The notes: generated by a model not told the origin, from the sequence alone. 64,000 nt of DNA from JAFNAG01 sp963739235 (GCA_963739235.1 CAVTZY010000019.1:1-64000); one strand, 5' to 3'. Positions 1 through 8,898 are shown, numbered from the stretch's first letter. Numbers and translations: made by a program.

Positions 1-126
1 TTGAAGTCTGACCGAAACGTGCAGCCTCATCGATCTGGAATCTCAAGGAGATCAGCGCCCTGCCGGTTCCTGAATCCGTCTTCCTCCGCCTCTATTGCCT
101 GGACGCCTGGAGCGCCCCCCTCGGAA

Positions 127-862
127 TTTCCTGCTCAAATCCAGTGACGGGCAGTTAGATATGTTGCAGCCTGTCGGCCGCAGGAGGTCGATCGAGGGTA
201 ATGGTCTACCCATATCCGGCGCCCTGTCTCTCGGAGGAGAATCAATACCAGGGTGGCGATTTCATGGCCCCCGGGCCGGGCCTCGCCGTCTGCGAAACCG
301 CTGCGGTTTATATCCCCCGTAATCCCGAAGAAAGCATCCTTTATGGTGCAGTTGCTGCACAACTGGAGACTTTCCTGGAGAGGCAACACCGCCGCGATCG
401 CATAGTGCCCCGGTTCGTAGAGCGCGAACTGAGGTCGTTTCTGGAATGCGGCATCCTGGCCAACGGCTTTCTGAGAGTCCATTGCGATGCATGCCGGCTG
501 GACCGGGTCGTCCCTTTTTCATGCATATCCGTGCTTTCTGCCCGTCGTGCGGCGGTCGCCGGATGGTCGATACCGCAGCCCATCTCGTGGACCGGGTTTC
601 CCCCGAGGTCCCGATTCGACAGTGGGTGCTCTCGCTCCCCTTCGCTCTGCGCTATCGCCTGGCTTACGACTCATCCCTGGTCAGGGATGTTCTGCACATT
701 TTTGTGCAGGCCGTATTCGGTTCGCTGCGCCGCCGGGCAGGCTTTCCCGCCGCGAATCGGGCGGTCCGGTGCGGCGCCGTGACTTTCATCCAGCGCTTCG
801 GCGATGCACTCAATCTAAATTTACATTTCCACATGCTGGCTTCTATGTCGCCAGCGACATAG
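127..862 (+). pseudogene. IS91-family transposase, 5' part only, frameshifted
   Basis: The translation matches the N-terminal half of the full-length IS91-type transposase at 56977-58602. It has the same leader (MVYPYP...), the shared stretch TAAHLVDR and the conserved run ending at the HUH-like motif HFH. The frame changes near 525: the first frame carries the N-terminal zinc-site region and a second frame continues with FCPSCGGRRM. Similarity stops near 862, just after the HUH motif, so the tyrosine region and C-terminal zinc site are missing. The left limit near 127 is where the sequence shared with the other copies begins (CTCAAAT, reverse complement of ATTTGAG). It cannot encode an active transposase. 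Confidence 0.9.
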
Positions 863-1578
863 GGGCCAGGACATGGAAGTGGGGGTCTAAGTTCAGCGCA
901 TCACTGAAGCGTTGAATGAAGGCCACGGCGCCGCATCGAGCCTGGCGGTTCGAGGCAGGAATGCCCGCCCTGCGGCGGATCGAGGCAAAGATGGTTCGCA
1001 CGAAGATCTGCAAAACATCCCTGACCAGGGATGAGTCGTAAGCAAGGCGATAGCGCAATGCATAAGGGACTGAAAGCACCCACTGCCGGACCGGCACTTC
1101 GGGGAAAACACGATCCACCAGATGCGCGGCCGTGTCGGCCATGCGCCGCCCCCCACACGACGGACAGAACGACCTTCGCTTACATGAATAAGGCACAACC
1201 CGATCCAGTCCGCAGGCATCGCAGCGAACCCTTAAAAAACCTCGGGCCAAAACGCCGCAATCCAGAAATGCGCGCAGTTCCTGTTCGACGAAGCGCGGAA
1301 CCAGTCGGCCGCGCGCCCGTTGCCTGGCCAGGAAGGTCTCCAGATGAGCTGCAACGACACCGTAAAGAACGGTTATTTCGGGATTGCGGGGTACATATGT
1401 TTCAACGCTCTCACAGACGATCAGCGCCGGTTCAGCGGGCATGAGTGCGCGATAGCCGGATGAAATGTCCTCGGGGAGATGGATGACAGGATATGGGTAG
1501 ACCTCTCCCATGAATCGGCCTCCTGCGACCGGCAGGCCGCTACCCATCTAACTGTCTAACAGCCGATTTGAGCGGAAA
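843..1578 (-). pseudogene. IS91-family transposase, 5' part only (inverted copy)
   Basis: An open frame at 843-1547 encodes 234 residues of the IS91-type transposase N-terminus: the leader MGEVYPYP, two zinc-ligand regions (RCDACGLD, FCPSCGGRRM) and the HUH motif HFH near the end. It breaks off after the HUH motif at the same point as the copy at 127-862, with which it is convergent. The region upstream of the start matches the upstream region of the full-length element and ends at GAGCGGAAA (1578), the likely terIS end. No catalytic tyrosine region remains, so it is a truncated remnant. Confidence 0.9.
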
Positions 1579-1727
1579 TTTTACGTGAGCACGCCGATGT
1601 CGATCACTCTGGCGCTGAGGCCGGCCCGGCTCGACATCTTCACATGAACTGCCAATTCTGGAGTAGATCGATCATAGGAGGGAGGATGGTAATCCTTAAT
1701 GCTGTCGCAGATTCCAAATCAGCGGAT

Positions 1728-1748
1728 TTGGATCCAGCTTGGATCCAA
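1728..1748. repeat. Direct-repeat pair, possible integrase arm site
   Basis: TTGGATCCA occurs twice within 21 bp, upstream of the first tRNA-end remnant. Pairs of short direct repeats near att cores are usual arm-type sites for P4-like integrases. The role here is inferred from position. Confidence 0.45.
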
Positions 1749-1805
1749 TGTAAGGATTGCGCTAATTCACGTTTTTCTGATTTCACTGTAAGTGATTGAT
1801 TTTAT

Positions 1806-1852
1806 TGATGATCCCAGCAGGACTTGAACATGCGACCCGCTGATTATGAGTC
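1806..1852 (-). pseudogene. tRNA 3'-half remnant, anticodon CAT (Met/Ile2-like)
   Basis: Read on the minus strand this gives an anticodon loop containing CAT, a T-arm with the loop TTCAAGT, and an acceptor end TGGGATCA with CCA altered to TCA. There is no 5' half. A 3' tRNA half beside an integrase is the normal trace of a tRNA-targeted integrative element (an attachment site). The isotype is tentative because only half of the gene is present. Confidence 0.7.
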
Positions 1853-1922
1853 CTTGGAAGCTCTAAACATTCAGGCCGGGTGCGGAACCGACGAGAATCT
1901 CAGAATTGCCCGAAATGATGCG

Positions 1923-1945
1923 ATGTGGCTCCAATGTGGCTCCAA
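1923..1945. repeat. Direct-repeat pair, possible integrase arm site
   Basis: ATGTGGCTCCA occurs twice in tandem, before the second tRNA-end remnant. The layout matches the pairs at 1728 and 2181, each with a different sequence, as expected for ends of different elements. Confidence 0.45.
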
Positions 1946-2001
1946 ATCTGCCATCTGTGGAATATTTCTTCGGGTGGGCTTCTATAAGTGATTGATTTTA
2001 T

Positions 2002-2046
2002 TGGTGGAGCTGGCGAGGATCGAACTCGCGACCTCCTGACTGCCAG
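2002..2046 (-). pseudogene. tRNA-Ala(GGC) 3'-half, probable attachment site of the integrase
   Basis: The minus strand reads anticodon loop CTGGCAG, variable region, T-arm GCGAG-TTCGATC-CTCGC, acceptor CAGCTCC, discriminator A and an encoded CCA. The 5' half is absent and the flank is unrelated. The integrase start lies about 220 bp away, so this is probably one att site of the integrated element. Confidence 0.75.
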
Positions 2047-2180
2047 TGAGGAAGTAACGAACGATCAGGAACGCAATCAAACTTCGTAATTACTTCAAAA
2101 AATTCATAATCCCCTTTGTTTAAGCATGTCTCCGTGTTTTAATGTGTTTTGTGCTTTTTAGGCTCTTTCAGGGTGATTTT

Positions 2181-2200
2181 GCTACCCCGGTGCTACCCCG
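2181..2200. repeat. Direct-repeat pair upstream of integrase
   Basis: GCTACCCCG occurs twice in tandem 70-90 bp before the integrase start, between it and the tRNA-Ala remnant. It is a likely arm-type binding site of this integrase (inference from position and layout). Confidence 0.5.
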
Positions 2201-2267
2201 AACATTGAGCTGTGATTACCTGATGATTGAACAGGCGGTCACGTCTTGCACAAAAAGGGAGATCTTC

Positions 2268-3473
2268 ATGCCGAACAAAAACCTCACAGCCGCCTTCGTA
2301 GAGAAGGTCAAATCGAACGGAAAGCGCACCGATTATTTTGACACCTCTCTTCCGGGCTTTTCACTACGTGTGTCCGAGAATGGGGTCAAGAGCTGGTGTG
2401 TCTCCTACCGTTTCGCCGGCAAGTGGACTCGACATACTTTTGGGGCTTTTCCGGTCATCAAACTGTCTGAGGCCCGGGAAATGGCCAGAGATGCGCTGCA
2501 TGATGTCGTCCATGGGATAAATCCGGCGACGAAGAAAAAAACGGAGCGGTGCGCGGACACCTTCGATTATCTTGCGAACGAATATCTTGAGCGGCACGCC
2601 AAAATTAAAAAACGCAGTTGGCGGGAAGATGCCCGCATCCTTAAGACTGATCTGTTGCCTGCCTTCGGAGGAATGCGCGCCAAAGACATCAGTCGCCGTG
2701 ATGTTCGAACTCTTCTCGATCGCAAGGCGGCGACGGCGCCCATCATGGCCAATCGGATCCGCGCGACGTTGCGCAAGATTTTCAACTGGGGTATTGCGGC
2801 CGAAATCATTGATGGGAATCCTGTGTTTCTCGTTCCTGCGCCGGGCAGGGAACGTCAGCGTGATCGGGTACTCACCGAAGACGAAATCAAGACAATTTGG
2901 AAGGCCCTGGAGGCGGACAAGACGAGTGGCGATTCCATGCATAGGCGGGAGAAATTACTCTCGGCGGCCATTTCGAAACTGAGATTGCTGACCGCGCAAC
3001 GCGGCGGCGAAGTCATGGGCATGGAATGGAGCGAGATTGATGGTGACTGGTGGACTATCCCGGGTGAAAAGACGAAAAATGGCCTGGCGCATCGTGTTCC
3101 GCTCACTGCACCAGCCCTCAGAATCCTCGCAGAAGTCCGATCCGCCTTCGCCGGATCGCGTTTTGTCTTTCCAAGCCCAAAACGTGACGACAGGCCTATC
3201 AGGAATCCGCAAAAAGCGCTGGAGCGAATTCAGAAAGCCACGGAAATAGGATTTGTCGGGCACGATTTTCGAAGAACCGCGGCGAGTCATATGACCGGTA
3301 TGGGCATTCCCCGGCTGACCGTAAAGAAGATACTGAACCACGTGGAGCGAGAGGTGACGGCCGTTTACGACCGCTATTCCTATGATGCCGAGAAACGGGA
3401 AGCACTCGAGGCGTGGAGCAAGCGATTAATGCTTATGGTTTCGGATCTGAGGGCTGTGAACTCGGAGGAATAA
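2268..3473 (+). CDS. Tyrosine integrase, P4/DUF4102 type
   Basis: A 401-aa site-specific recombinase of the kind that inserts genomic islands into tRNA 3' ends. The N-terminal arm-binding domain (about residues 1-95) has the usual signature around the segment LPGFSLRVSENG. A core-binding domain follows, then a catalytic domain with Arg in LTAQRGGE, the HDFRRTA motif, His in ILNHVE and the nucleophilic Tyr region VYDRYSY. The frame is open from 2142, but the ATG at 2268 is chosen because GGGAG precedes it and the protein then starts like its family. It sits beside the tRNA-Ala remnant and direct repeats expected for its att site. All catalytic residues appear intact. Confidence 0.93.
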   Translation: MPNKNLTAAFVEKVKSNGKRTDYFDTSLPGFSLRVSENGVKSWCVSYRFAGKWTRHTFGAFPVIKLSEAREMARDALHDVVHGINPATKKKTERCADTFDYLANEYLERHAKIKKRSWREDARILKTDLLPAFGGMRAKDISRRDVRTLLDRKAATAPIMANRIRATLRKIFNWGIAAEIIDGNPVFLVPAPGRERQRDRVLTEDEIKTIWKALEADKTSGDSMHRREKLLSAAISKLRLLTAQRGGEVMGMEWSEIDGDWWTIPGEKTKNGLAHRVPLTAPALRILAEVRSAFAGSRFVFPSPKRDDRPIRNPQKALERIQKATEIGFVGHDFRRTAASHMTGMGIPRLTVKKILNHVEREVTAVYDRYSYDAEKREALEAWSKRLMLMVSDLRAVNSEE

Positions 3474-3490
3474 AAAATTGTCGGATCGCG

Positions 3491-3880
3491 TTACCATCCG
3501 ACGGTCGGGAGGTCCTCAATTTCGGTGAAGTGCTTGTCACGCGAGACCAAGATGAGACCATGCTGGCGGGCGACGGCAGCGATCCAGAGATCGTTTTCAG
3601 GAATAGGGCGCCCCTTCGCACGCAGCATGTTCTTGATCTGACCGTAATGACGGGCGGTTTCGCTATCGCAGGCGAGCACCGTGGTGACTGAAGCAAACTG
3701 TTCAATTCGACTCACATTTTCTTCAGGGCGCGTCGACTTTTCCGCGCCATAGTACAGCTCGCCGATCGCAATGCTTGAAACAAACGCCTCCTCAGCTTCT
3801 CCGAGCATCGTTCTGACCGATTCTTCATTCGCGAGCAGATCAATGATTACGTTCGTGTCCAAGAGATATCTACCACTCAT
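3491..3880 (-). CDS. vapC: VapC-type PIN-domain toxin
   Basis: A PIN-domain ribonuclease of about 129 aa, probably the toxin of a type II pair. Acidic metal-binding positions are visible in order: YLLDTNVIID, the Glu in IAIGELYYG, the Asp in ENDLWIAA and the Asp in VSRDKHF. The start at 3880 (MSGRYLLD) gives the usual short N-terminus and overlaps the upstream antitoxin by 11 bp. A longer start at 3910 is possible but adds residues not typical of the family. The gene converges on the integrase gene. Nothing suggests inactivation. Confidence 0.88.
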   Translation of the reverse strand: MSGRYLLDTNVIIDLLANEESVRTMLGEAEEAFVSSIAIGELYYGAEKSTRPEENVSRIEQFASVTTVLACDSETARHYGQIKNMLRAKGRPIPENDLWIAAVARQHGLILVSRDKHFTEIEDLPTVGW

Positions 3881-4097
3881 GGGAATCGACCTTTTCGCAG
3901 CCTTGCTCAATCACCTCACGCATCAGCCGGGCATCCTCCGGCGTCAACCTGCCGGCAAATCGGAGAAGTTGCCGGCCATGCACGCCCCGTGGCGTTGAAA
4001 CCGCCAATGCTCGCGCGAACTCTAAAACTCGCCTTTGGAGCTCTGGCGTCAGCGCTTTTACTTCCTCGGTTACTCGGTCCACAATAGAAGTTTCCAT
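3870..4097 (-). CDS. vapB: VapB-like antitoxin
   Basis: A 75-aa protein directly upstream of, and overlapping, the PIN toxin. It has a helical N-terminus (residues about 1-35, VTEEVKALTPELQRRVLEF) resembling DUF2281-type antitoxins, and a variable C-terminus expected to bind the toxin. The assignment rests on size, order and overlap; sequence similarity to VapB is weak by eye. Confidence 0.7.
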   Translation of the reverse strand: METSIVDRVTEEVKALTPELQRRVLEFARALAVSTPRGVHGRQLLRFAGRLTPEDARLMREVIEQGCEKVDSHEW

Positions 4098-4500
4098 TCG
4101 CCCTCCTTCCTCAATTTTACATCAACGATGCTCTCAACGGTCAGCTGATATCGTTTTTTGTGTTTCCGGCCTTTCAGGTCACGCCGGACGGGCTTTGGGC
4201 CTGAATGCCCGGGCCATGCTCCGAAGCCTCCATTCCCCGGCCGGTCCGATACTGGGTTAAGTAGAGGCGTTCTTTCCAGGTCAAAATACACGAGAGTGTG
4301 AGAATAGGTTTGAGGTTTTTGCGATTCTTTTCGCGGCCTTTTTCACGCGTGGGGTCTCCGGACCGTCAGCACAACGATAAAATCCGATTCAGGGTTGCGC
4401 TATTGGACGCCTGGATCTCTTGAACTTGACAATCTTCGGGGAGAAGATTCCCGAAAACGGTGCCAACTTCAAGGGGGCCCTTTTTCCCAAGCAACGGATT
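4098..4500. other. No convincing gene
   Basis: A 73-aa minus-strand frame at 4070-4291 overlaps the antitoxin start and resembles nothing I recognise. The rest holds no coding or RNA signal I can support. Confidence 0.4.
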
Positions 4501-4504
4501 ATCT

Positions 4505-4660
4505 CAATCATACGGCAATCCCGCGCCCAACCGTCAGTCGCGCGAATACATGAACCCTTTCGTAAAGGCCGGGATGATCCTCGGCATCCGTCTTCTCGAC
4601 CACAGCGTTCTCGACGAACGCGTTTACTTCAGCTTCGCGGCTGCTGGTCGTACCGATCAG
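4505..4660 (+). pseudogene. radC: RadC/JAB-family C-terminal remnant
   Basis: The translation GNPAPNRQSREY, then KAGMILGIRLLDH and VYFSFAAAG, follows the end of RadC-family proteins (GDPTPSREDIE...AGxLLGIxLLDHxxxG...YFS). Just upstream the DNA reads AATCATACGGCAATCCC. The family metal motif HNHPSGNP would need about four more bases between CAT and GGC, so a small deletion has broken frame and motif. No N-terminal part is visible. RadC-like genes are common on mobile elements; this is a decayed fragment. Confidence 0.65.
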
Positions 4661-4886
4661 CAGCCGGCGTGTCTTGATAACCTCCTCTCAGAGCTGAATC
4701 TGAACAAGTCCTCCGGCGGCAAAGGACCAAAATCCACTTGTACGAGAAGCCGGTTCGTCCAGGTGGACGATGTAAGTCTCATGTTCTTTCTGAATCCTGC
4801 ACACCCGCAATGATTTATAATCGATTGCAGACCGGGAGAAAGGACTTCTTTCGGAGAGCAAGCCCATATTCGCCACGAGACAAACC

Positions 4887-5114
4887 ATGAGCGAAACGTC
4901 ACTGCAGTGTCCCAAGTGCCACAACCAAATGGAACAGGGCTTTATCCTTTACCCCTTGGGCGCGGAAGTCCTCGGGTGGAGGGGGGGTGTTCCACGCAAG
5001 TCGTGGTGGCGAGGAATAAACTCCGAGGCCACCCGCATCCCCATCGGCACGTTCCGTTGCACCGCCTGTGGCTATTTAGAGCTGTATGCACGGGATGAGT
5101 TCGGGCCACAATGA
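4887..5114 (+). CDS. Small zinc-ribbon protein, PF20097/DUF6487-like
   Basis: A 75-aa protein with two Cys pairs: CPKCHNQME at the N-terminus and FRCTACGYLELYA near the C-terminus, separated by a Trp-rich middle (WRGGVPRKSWW). The pattern matches the small PF20097 zinc-binding family, whose function is unknown. The length is normal for the family and the frame is intact. It appears to be a single gene. Confidence 0.8.
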   Translation: MSETSLQCPKCHNQMEQGFILYPLGAEVLGWRGGVPRKSWWRGINSEATRIPIGTFRCTACGYLELYARDEFGPQ

Positions 5115-5144
5115 CTGGTGCCAACTTCGAGCGGCTGATGCCGT

Positions 5145-5262
5145 TCCGGACGTTATGTGGGGTCACCGGAAGTTAGAAATCCGATGCCCCAAATTTCGAT
5201 TTTGCCGGTTTTCACGCGCATGTAACTTCCGGTTTAGCCGTTATTCTCCCGGAATAATAGCC
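5145..5262. repeat. Two diverged copies of a dispersed intergenic repeat
   Basis: The segments near 5145-5185 and (on the other strand) 5220-5262 both carry the string ACCGGAAGTTA, and resemble the repeat at 6941-6982 (TTCCGGGCGTATTGT then CGGAAA). The degree of match is judged by eye. Confidence 0.4.
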
Positions 5263-5304
5263 TTGGAACTTGCTGACTGCTCCCGATGATTTGGCCTATC
5301 TTGG

Positions 5305-6222
5305 TCAGTGATTCCCGGAGGGCTTCTCCGCACGATCGATGACAATGACTTCTAATTGACCATTAGCCGGAGAAAGTTTCAATCCAAGTTGTTCTTTCAG
5401 GGCAACAATGATTGACGGCCCATTAGCCGCATCAGCCGAAGATGCTGGAAAATCGGGCACGGGAACGCCATTGAGGGTCATCAGCCCCGAACTGCTGGTC
5501 TCGCGGATAAATTCCAAGTGGAAATCAAATTGCCCCGTAAGTCCGGTCTTGTCAATTACGGGGCGATCCAAGCGGGCAGCCGAAAGGATTTGGCTGGCAA
5601 ACTCCGGCATACTCACCCCGTACCAATCGATGATCCATGTTGAACCGTTACGTGATATCGGCCCAGGTCCACAATATCTATTCCTTATAAATTCAGTGGG
5701 ATCTGCGGAAATTGCTCTTGTAGCATTATCATCCCTCGGAATACAGCTTCCCTCTTTTGAAGGCTTCATATTAGGGTTGCTCTTTACCACAGTCATTTCG
5801 TAGACAGGCTTATTTCTAAACTCCTTGTGAACTTTCAATTGGAATCTTTCTTCTAGGAGGCGTTGCAGCATGGGCCCTGTCATCTGTGTAATCAACGTCG
5901 GGGATTCAGCCTTTGCCTCGAGATCGAAGGTATCCTTGTCAATCCAGCTTGGCCCACCAAGCACATCAATAGGCGTTAAGCCACGGATGCCATTTGGGTT
6001 GCTTGCGACCCGGATAAGGTTGCGCAGCGTAACGCATGACAGAATTATGCGATCATTTAGATATTTCGGGAGACGGCGTGGGAGTGCGTCGCAGCCGGGA
6101 GCGAGTTTGATGGATGCCACTTCAAATGCGGGGCGTGTCTGGGTGGATTGCGCGGAAGTGTGCAAAGCATAAAGTAGCCAGACTGCAATGAGTAGAGCAG
6201 CGAAAATTGTGCATCGTACCAT
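5305..6222 (-). CDS. TIGR03435 family protein
   Basis: A 305-aa exported protein of the TIGR03435 family, which is expanded in Acidobacteria (especially Solibacter relatives) and has no known function. It starts MVRCTIFAALL with a signal peptide ending near ALHTSAQ, followed by the family segment FEVASIKL. Later family landmarks are GGPSWIDKDTFDLEAKAE, LLEERFQLKVH, PVIDKTGLTGQFDFHLE and the tail LKEQLGLKL. The ATG at 6222 is preceded by AGGGAGG; the frame is open further upstream but without family sequence. The TonB-type protein upstream is on the same strand, and such pairs are common in this phylum. Confidence 0.9.
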   Translation of the reverse strand: MVRCTIFAALLIAVWLLYALHTSAQSTQTRPAFEVASIKLAPGCDALPRRLPKYLNDRIILSCVTLRNLIRVASNPNGIRGLTPIDVLGGPSWIDKDTFDLEAKAESPTLITQMTGPMLQRLLEERFQLKVHKEFRNKPVYEMTVVKSNPNMKPSKEGSCIPRDDNATRAISADPTEFIRNRYCGPGPISRNGSTWIIDWYGVSMPEFASQILSAARLDRPVIDKTGLTGQFDFHLEFIRETSSSGLMTLNGVPVPDFPASSADAANGPSIIVALKEQLGLKLSPANGQLEVIVIDRAEKPSGNH

Positions 6223-6469
6223 ATCGGCCTCCCTAATCCTGAAGCAAATAGGGCTACTGAGAAAAGATAGGAAGTTCAAGCCGCTTGTTGGCCAGGAAGG
6301 ATTCTGATCCCGCCGGGTACAATGTCGACTGCGGCATCTGCGTCTCGAATGCAGGTTGAATTTTACACCTGAACGGTCACGCTGGATGCGGCTTTTGGTC
6401 CATTCCTCCCTGCACTTGGATGTGGTCGGATGCGAATTATTCCCGTTCCTCCAAATGTTATTTGGCATC

Positions 6470-6841
6470 TCATTTCTTGAACACAATCGGCACAGTCACT
6501 CCAAATTTCACGGAAACAGGTTTGCCGTCCACATATGTTGGAGAATAGAGCCATTGTTTTACGGCATCAGCAACAGGCTGCTGCAACGCTGGGTTACCAC
6601 CTTTTACGATCTTCACCTGTATAACTTCACCCTTCTCGTTGGCGACCACTTCTAAGATTACAGGGCCGCGAATAGCCACAACTTGAGTGCCTTGGCGATA
6701 AATTGGTTCGACTTTTTTTATGAGCTTCTTTTCCTGATCATTGTCGGAGATGCGGATAGGTGAAGGTTGTTGAATTGCTAACAACGATACGTCGAGAAGC
6801 ATCACGGTTGCCAATGCGACAACGTGTCTGGATCGGATCAT
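6470..6841 (-). CDS. TonB C-terminal domain protein (exported)
   Basis: A 123-aa protein with an N-terminal hydrophobic signal segment (residues about 7-23) and a TonB C-terminal fold: VEPIYRQG..., RGPVILEVVANEKGEVIQVKIVKGG and VADAVKQWLYSPTYVDGKPV. Small stand-alone TonB-like domains of this kind are frequent in Acidobacteria. The role is probably an envelope interaction module rather than a full energy transducer, since there is no proline-rich linker. It lies 248 bp upstream of the TIGR03435 gene, same strand. Confidence 0.85.
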   Translation of the reverse strand: MIRSRHVVALATVMLLDVSLLAIQQPSPIRISDNDQEKKLIKKVEPIYRQGTQVVAIRGPVILEVVANEKGEVIQVKIVKGGNPALQQPVADAVKQWLYSPTYVDGKPVSVKFGVTVPIVFKK

Positions 6842-6940
6842 GGGGAATCTCCTCCAAAATATGCTCTTATAATCATTACCGTTTTAGATCAGCTGACACC
6901 CAAAAAGTTCCATAAAATCAGCAAGATAAAGGGGGAAAAG

Positions 6941-6982
6941 AGAGGTTCCGGGCGTATTGTCCGCTACACGGAAACTTGGATT
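6941..6982 (+). repeat. Dispersed intergenic repeat, copy A
   Basis: This aligns with 16469-16512: both contain CGTATTGT, then CGGAAA and TGGATT at the same spacing. Both lie in intergenic DNA near genes for exported proteins. It may be a REP-like element. Confidence 0.5.
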
Positions 6983-7018
6983 TTGTGCTCCGGTCGCTTC
7001 CTCGTGGGTTCCGTCGTT

Positions 7019-7822
7019 TTAACGCTTGGCTGGAAGAGAATACGAGACGAGTTGGCTCTCGCTTTCTATTCTGGTTCCGCGATGATAGCTTGATTCCTTG
7101 ACCAATCCGATTCCCGATTTGAACCACACGTTTGTGCTGTCGGGATTCGTACGGTATGCGAGGCGAAAGGCACCGCTTACCTTACCGAAGGGTAAAGTTA
7201 GATCTTCTATGCCCTGATTCGTCCAATAGTACATTCCTGGATTGGGTGCCGGTCCCTTTCCTGCCGTGAATTCTTCCATAGCACGAATGTCCGCCAATTC
7301 GAGCTTCCTTTCAGCCCACATCCTGACGGCCTCAATGGGAAAAAAATAAATCGGTACGATTTCTCCTTCTTTCAGGCCTTTCCTGAATGCGTCCGTCAGT
7401 ACCATCCTCGACTGGTCTACAGCCGCTTGGGGTACCTCATAAACATAGGAATCAGCAATCAAGTACAATGGAATTGAACTTCCAGGAAAGTTCTGTTTAA
7501 ACCAATTCACTTGTTCCGGGGATATGTCTGGCGGAAAATCATACTTTGTGTTCTTGATCTGTATTGATCTGGCTACAAGTTCACCTTCAGGAACATCCGA
7601 GATTGCCGTTATGCTTATTTCGCTTGTCCACATCACCGTCACAAGTTGTGGATGAGATTGACCGACATCCGAAAGGTACTTATTTTCATACACCCATTTT
7701 GCGCCGATTGACGTGGGCAGGTAATCCTTGGGATTGGCCTTGATCTTACTCTGCATGCTCAAAGGTGAGGACTGCGGAGTTATGAAAAACAAGCTCACGA
7801 GAATGAGAAGGTGTGAATTCAT
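7019..7822 (-). CDS. Exported protein of unknown function
   Basis: About 267 aa with an N-terminal signal segment (MNSHLLILVSLFFITPQS). The mature part reads DYLPTSIGAKWVYENKY near the N-terminus and WFKSGIGLVKESSYHRGTRIESESQLVSY near the end, a pattern common in secreted acidobacterial proteins of unknown role. The start could also be six codons upstream (7840). No catalytic motif is evident. It is a single gene on the minus strand. Confidence 0.75.
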   Translation of the reverse strand: MNSHLLILVSLFFITPQSSPLSMQSKIKANPKDYLPTSIGAKWVYENKYLSDVGQSHPQLVTVMWTSEISITAISDVPEGELVARSIQIKNTKYDFPPDISPEQVNWFKQNFPGSSIPLYLIADSYVYEVPQAAVDQSRMVLTDAFRKGLKEGEIVPIYFFPIEAVRMWAERKLELADIRAMEEFTAGKGPAPNPGMYYWTNQGIEDLTLPFGKVSGAFRLAYRTNPDSTNVWFKSGIGLVKESSYHRGTRIESESQLVSYSLPAKR

Positions 7823-8076
7823 TTTGCGCCTCTGAAGCACATCGCTTTCTATCGCTGCGCTCTAACTCTATATTATCCAAATACTCAGCGCCACAATGCA
7901 ACAGGAAACGCGCACAAAGAGCGTGTAGTCCGCTATCCGGAGATTAAGCCACAGATGTCGATCGACTCAGATTTTTGCGGGTGGGTGGATTTCATTCACG
8001 GCCCGGCGGCCAGGTGTTCGGTGGCATTTCCGGATTGATTCGAGATTTTGCCGCTCGATCACGGCAGTTGCCTGAG

Positions 8077-8898
8077 CTACCTGCCGGCCTTCCGCCCCGA
8101 ATCTAGAATTGGCGCAATCACTTCCTCGACCAGCGTACAGAGGGCCGAATTCCGCCATGCACTGCTGCGCTCCCCAAAGAAGTAAGACACTTGATGCCCG
8201 AGTTCCGAGAGCGTCACGGCCAGGCAAAGCTCGTCAGTCGCCGGGTTCCTGTGAACGCCGCCGTCGCGTCCGGCATGGTCTACGCAGACCCGAGCGGCGT
8301 TGAGGCAGTCGGCTGGACACCGTTCGGGCAGCGTTTCCGCTTCCCGGATGAGCGCCAGCACACGCTGAGGATCTATCTGCGCCGACGCCTGCTTCGATCG
8401 TGCATGCCGCCACTTCAGGCCGGAGATGGGGATCGTAACCATAGCCCCGCAGCGGCCGTCTTCGTGCAAATCGAACTGCCATCTGCCCACGCCGTTTTGG
8501 AGATCTCCGAGCCATAAGACGCTGAGTTGCCGGCCGGGCAGGTAATCCTCCGGATTCACTGCGCCGCGTTCGCGGACCTCCAATAGTTCAATCTCGCACC
8601 GCAGCATCGCATTGGGGGGTATCCGACCCGGCACGCCTTTGGCTCCATAAGCCAGGTGTGGGCTGATGATCAGGACGCGCCGGCCACCGACACGCATGCC
8701 TTCGATGCCGTAGCGCACACCAGCGATGCAATCCCGACGGCTGAGGTCGATCCTGAGCCTGGATCGGGGCATGGAGGATTCCGGCAGTTCCGTCCCGCCC
8801 GGCAGAAATATCCGGAGGTTGATGATGGCCACTTTGCCGCGGACGGCCTCGTCGCCGATGCCGATGCCAACGTCCTCAGCCCGTATCCCCGGCCTCAT
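8077..8898 (-). CDS. FKBP-type peptidyl-prolyl isomerase with C-terminal extension
   Basis: The N-terminal about 110 residues form an FKBP domain: EDVGIG, GDEAVRGKVAIINLRIFL, AGVRYGIEGMRVGGRRVLIISPHLAYGAKG and IPPNAMLRCEIELLEV. FKBPs catalyse cis-trans isomerisation of prolyl bonds. There is no signal peptide, so it is probably cytoplasmic. The remaining about 160 residues are of unknown type and include a segment resembling an emfourin-like or unclassified domain (DLHEDGRCGAMVTI...). It lies three bases after the YjbQ gene stop, so the two are likely co-transcribed. Confidence 0.85.
   Translation of the reverse strand: MRPGIRAEDVGIGIGDEAVRGKVAIINLRIFLPGGTELPESSMPRSRLRIDLSRRDCIAGVRYGIEGMRVGGRRVLIISPHLAYGAKGVPGRIPPNAMLRCEIELLEVRERGAVNPEDYLPGRQLSVLWLGDLQNGVGRWQFDLHEDGRCGAMVTIPISGLKWRHARSKQASAQIDPQRVLALIREAETLPERCPADCLNAARVCVDHAGRDGGVHRNPATDELCLAVTLSELGHQVSYFFGERSSAWRNSALCTLVEEVIAPILDSGRKAGR

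Larger units (their letters stand above)
127..1578. repeat. Large imperfect inverted repeat of two IS91 heads
   Basis: The two truncated transposase heads are mirror images with arms of about 735 bp. They meet at a short perfect palindrome near 847-864 (TATGTCGC-CA-GCGACATA). The arms have diverged and only the left one is frameshifted. Confidence 0.8.
1579..2267. other. Intergenic region with integration-site remnants
   Basis: No gene is seen between the IS91 remnant and the integrase start. The stretch holds two partial tRNA 3' ends, each preceded by the same string AGTGATTGATTTTATTG, and three pairs of short tandem direct repeats that look like integrase arm sites. These are listed separately. 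Confidence 0.7.

Noticed and set aside
4070..4291. 73-aa minus-strand frame
   Set aside because: Overlaps the antitoxin gene start and resembles nothing known.
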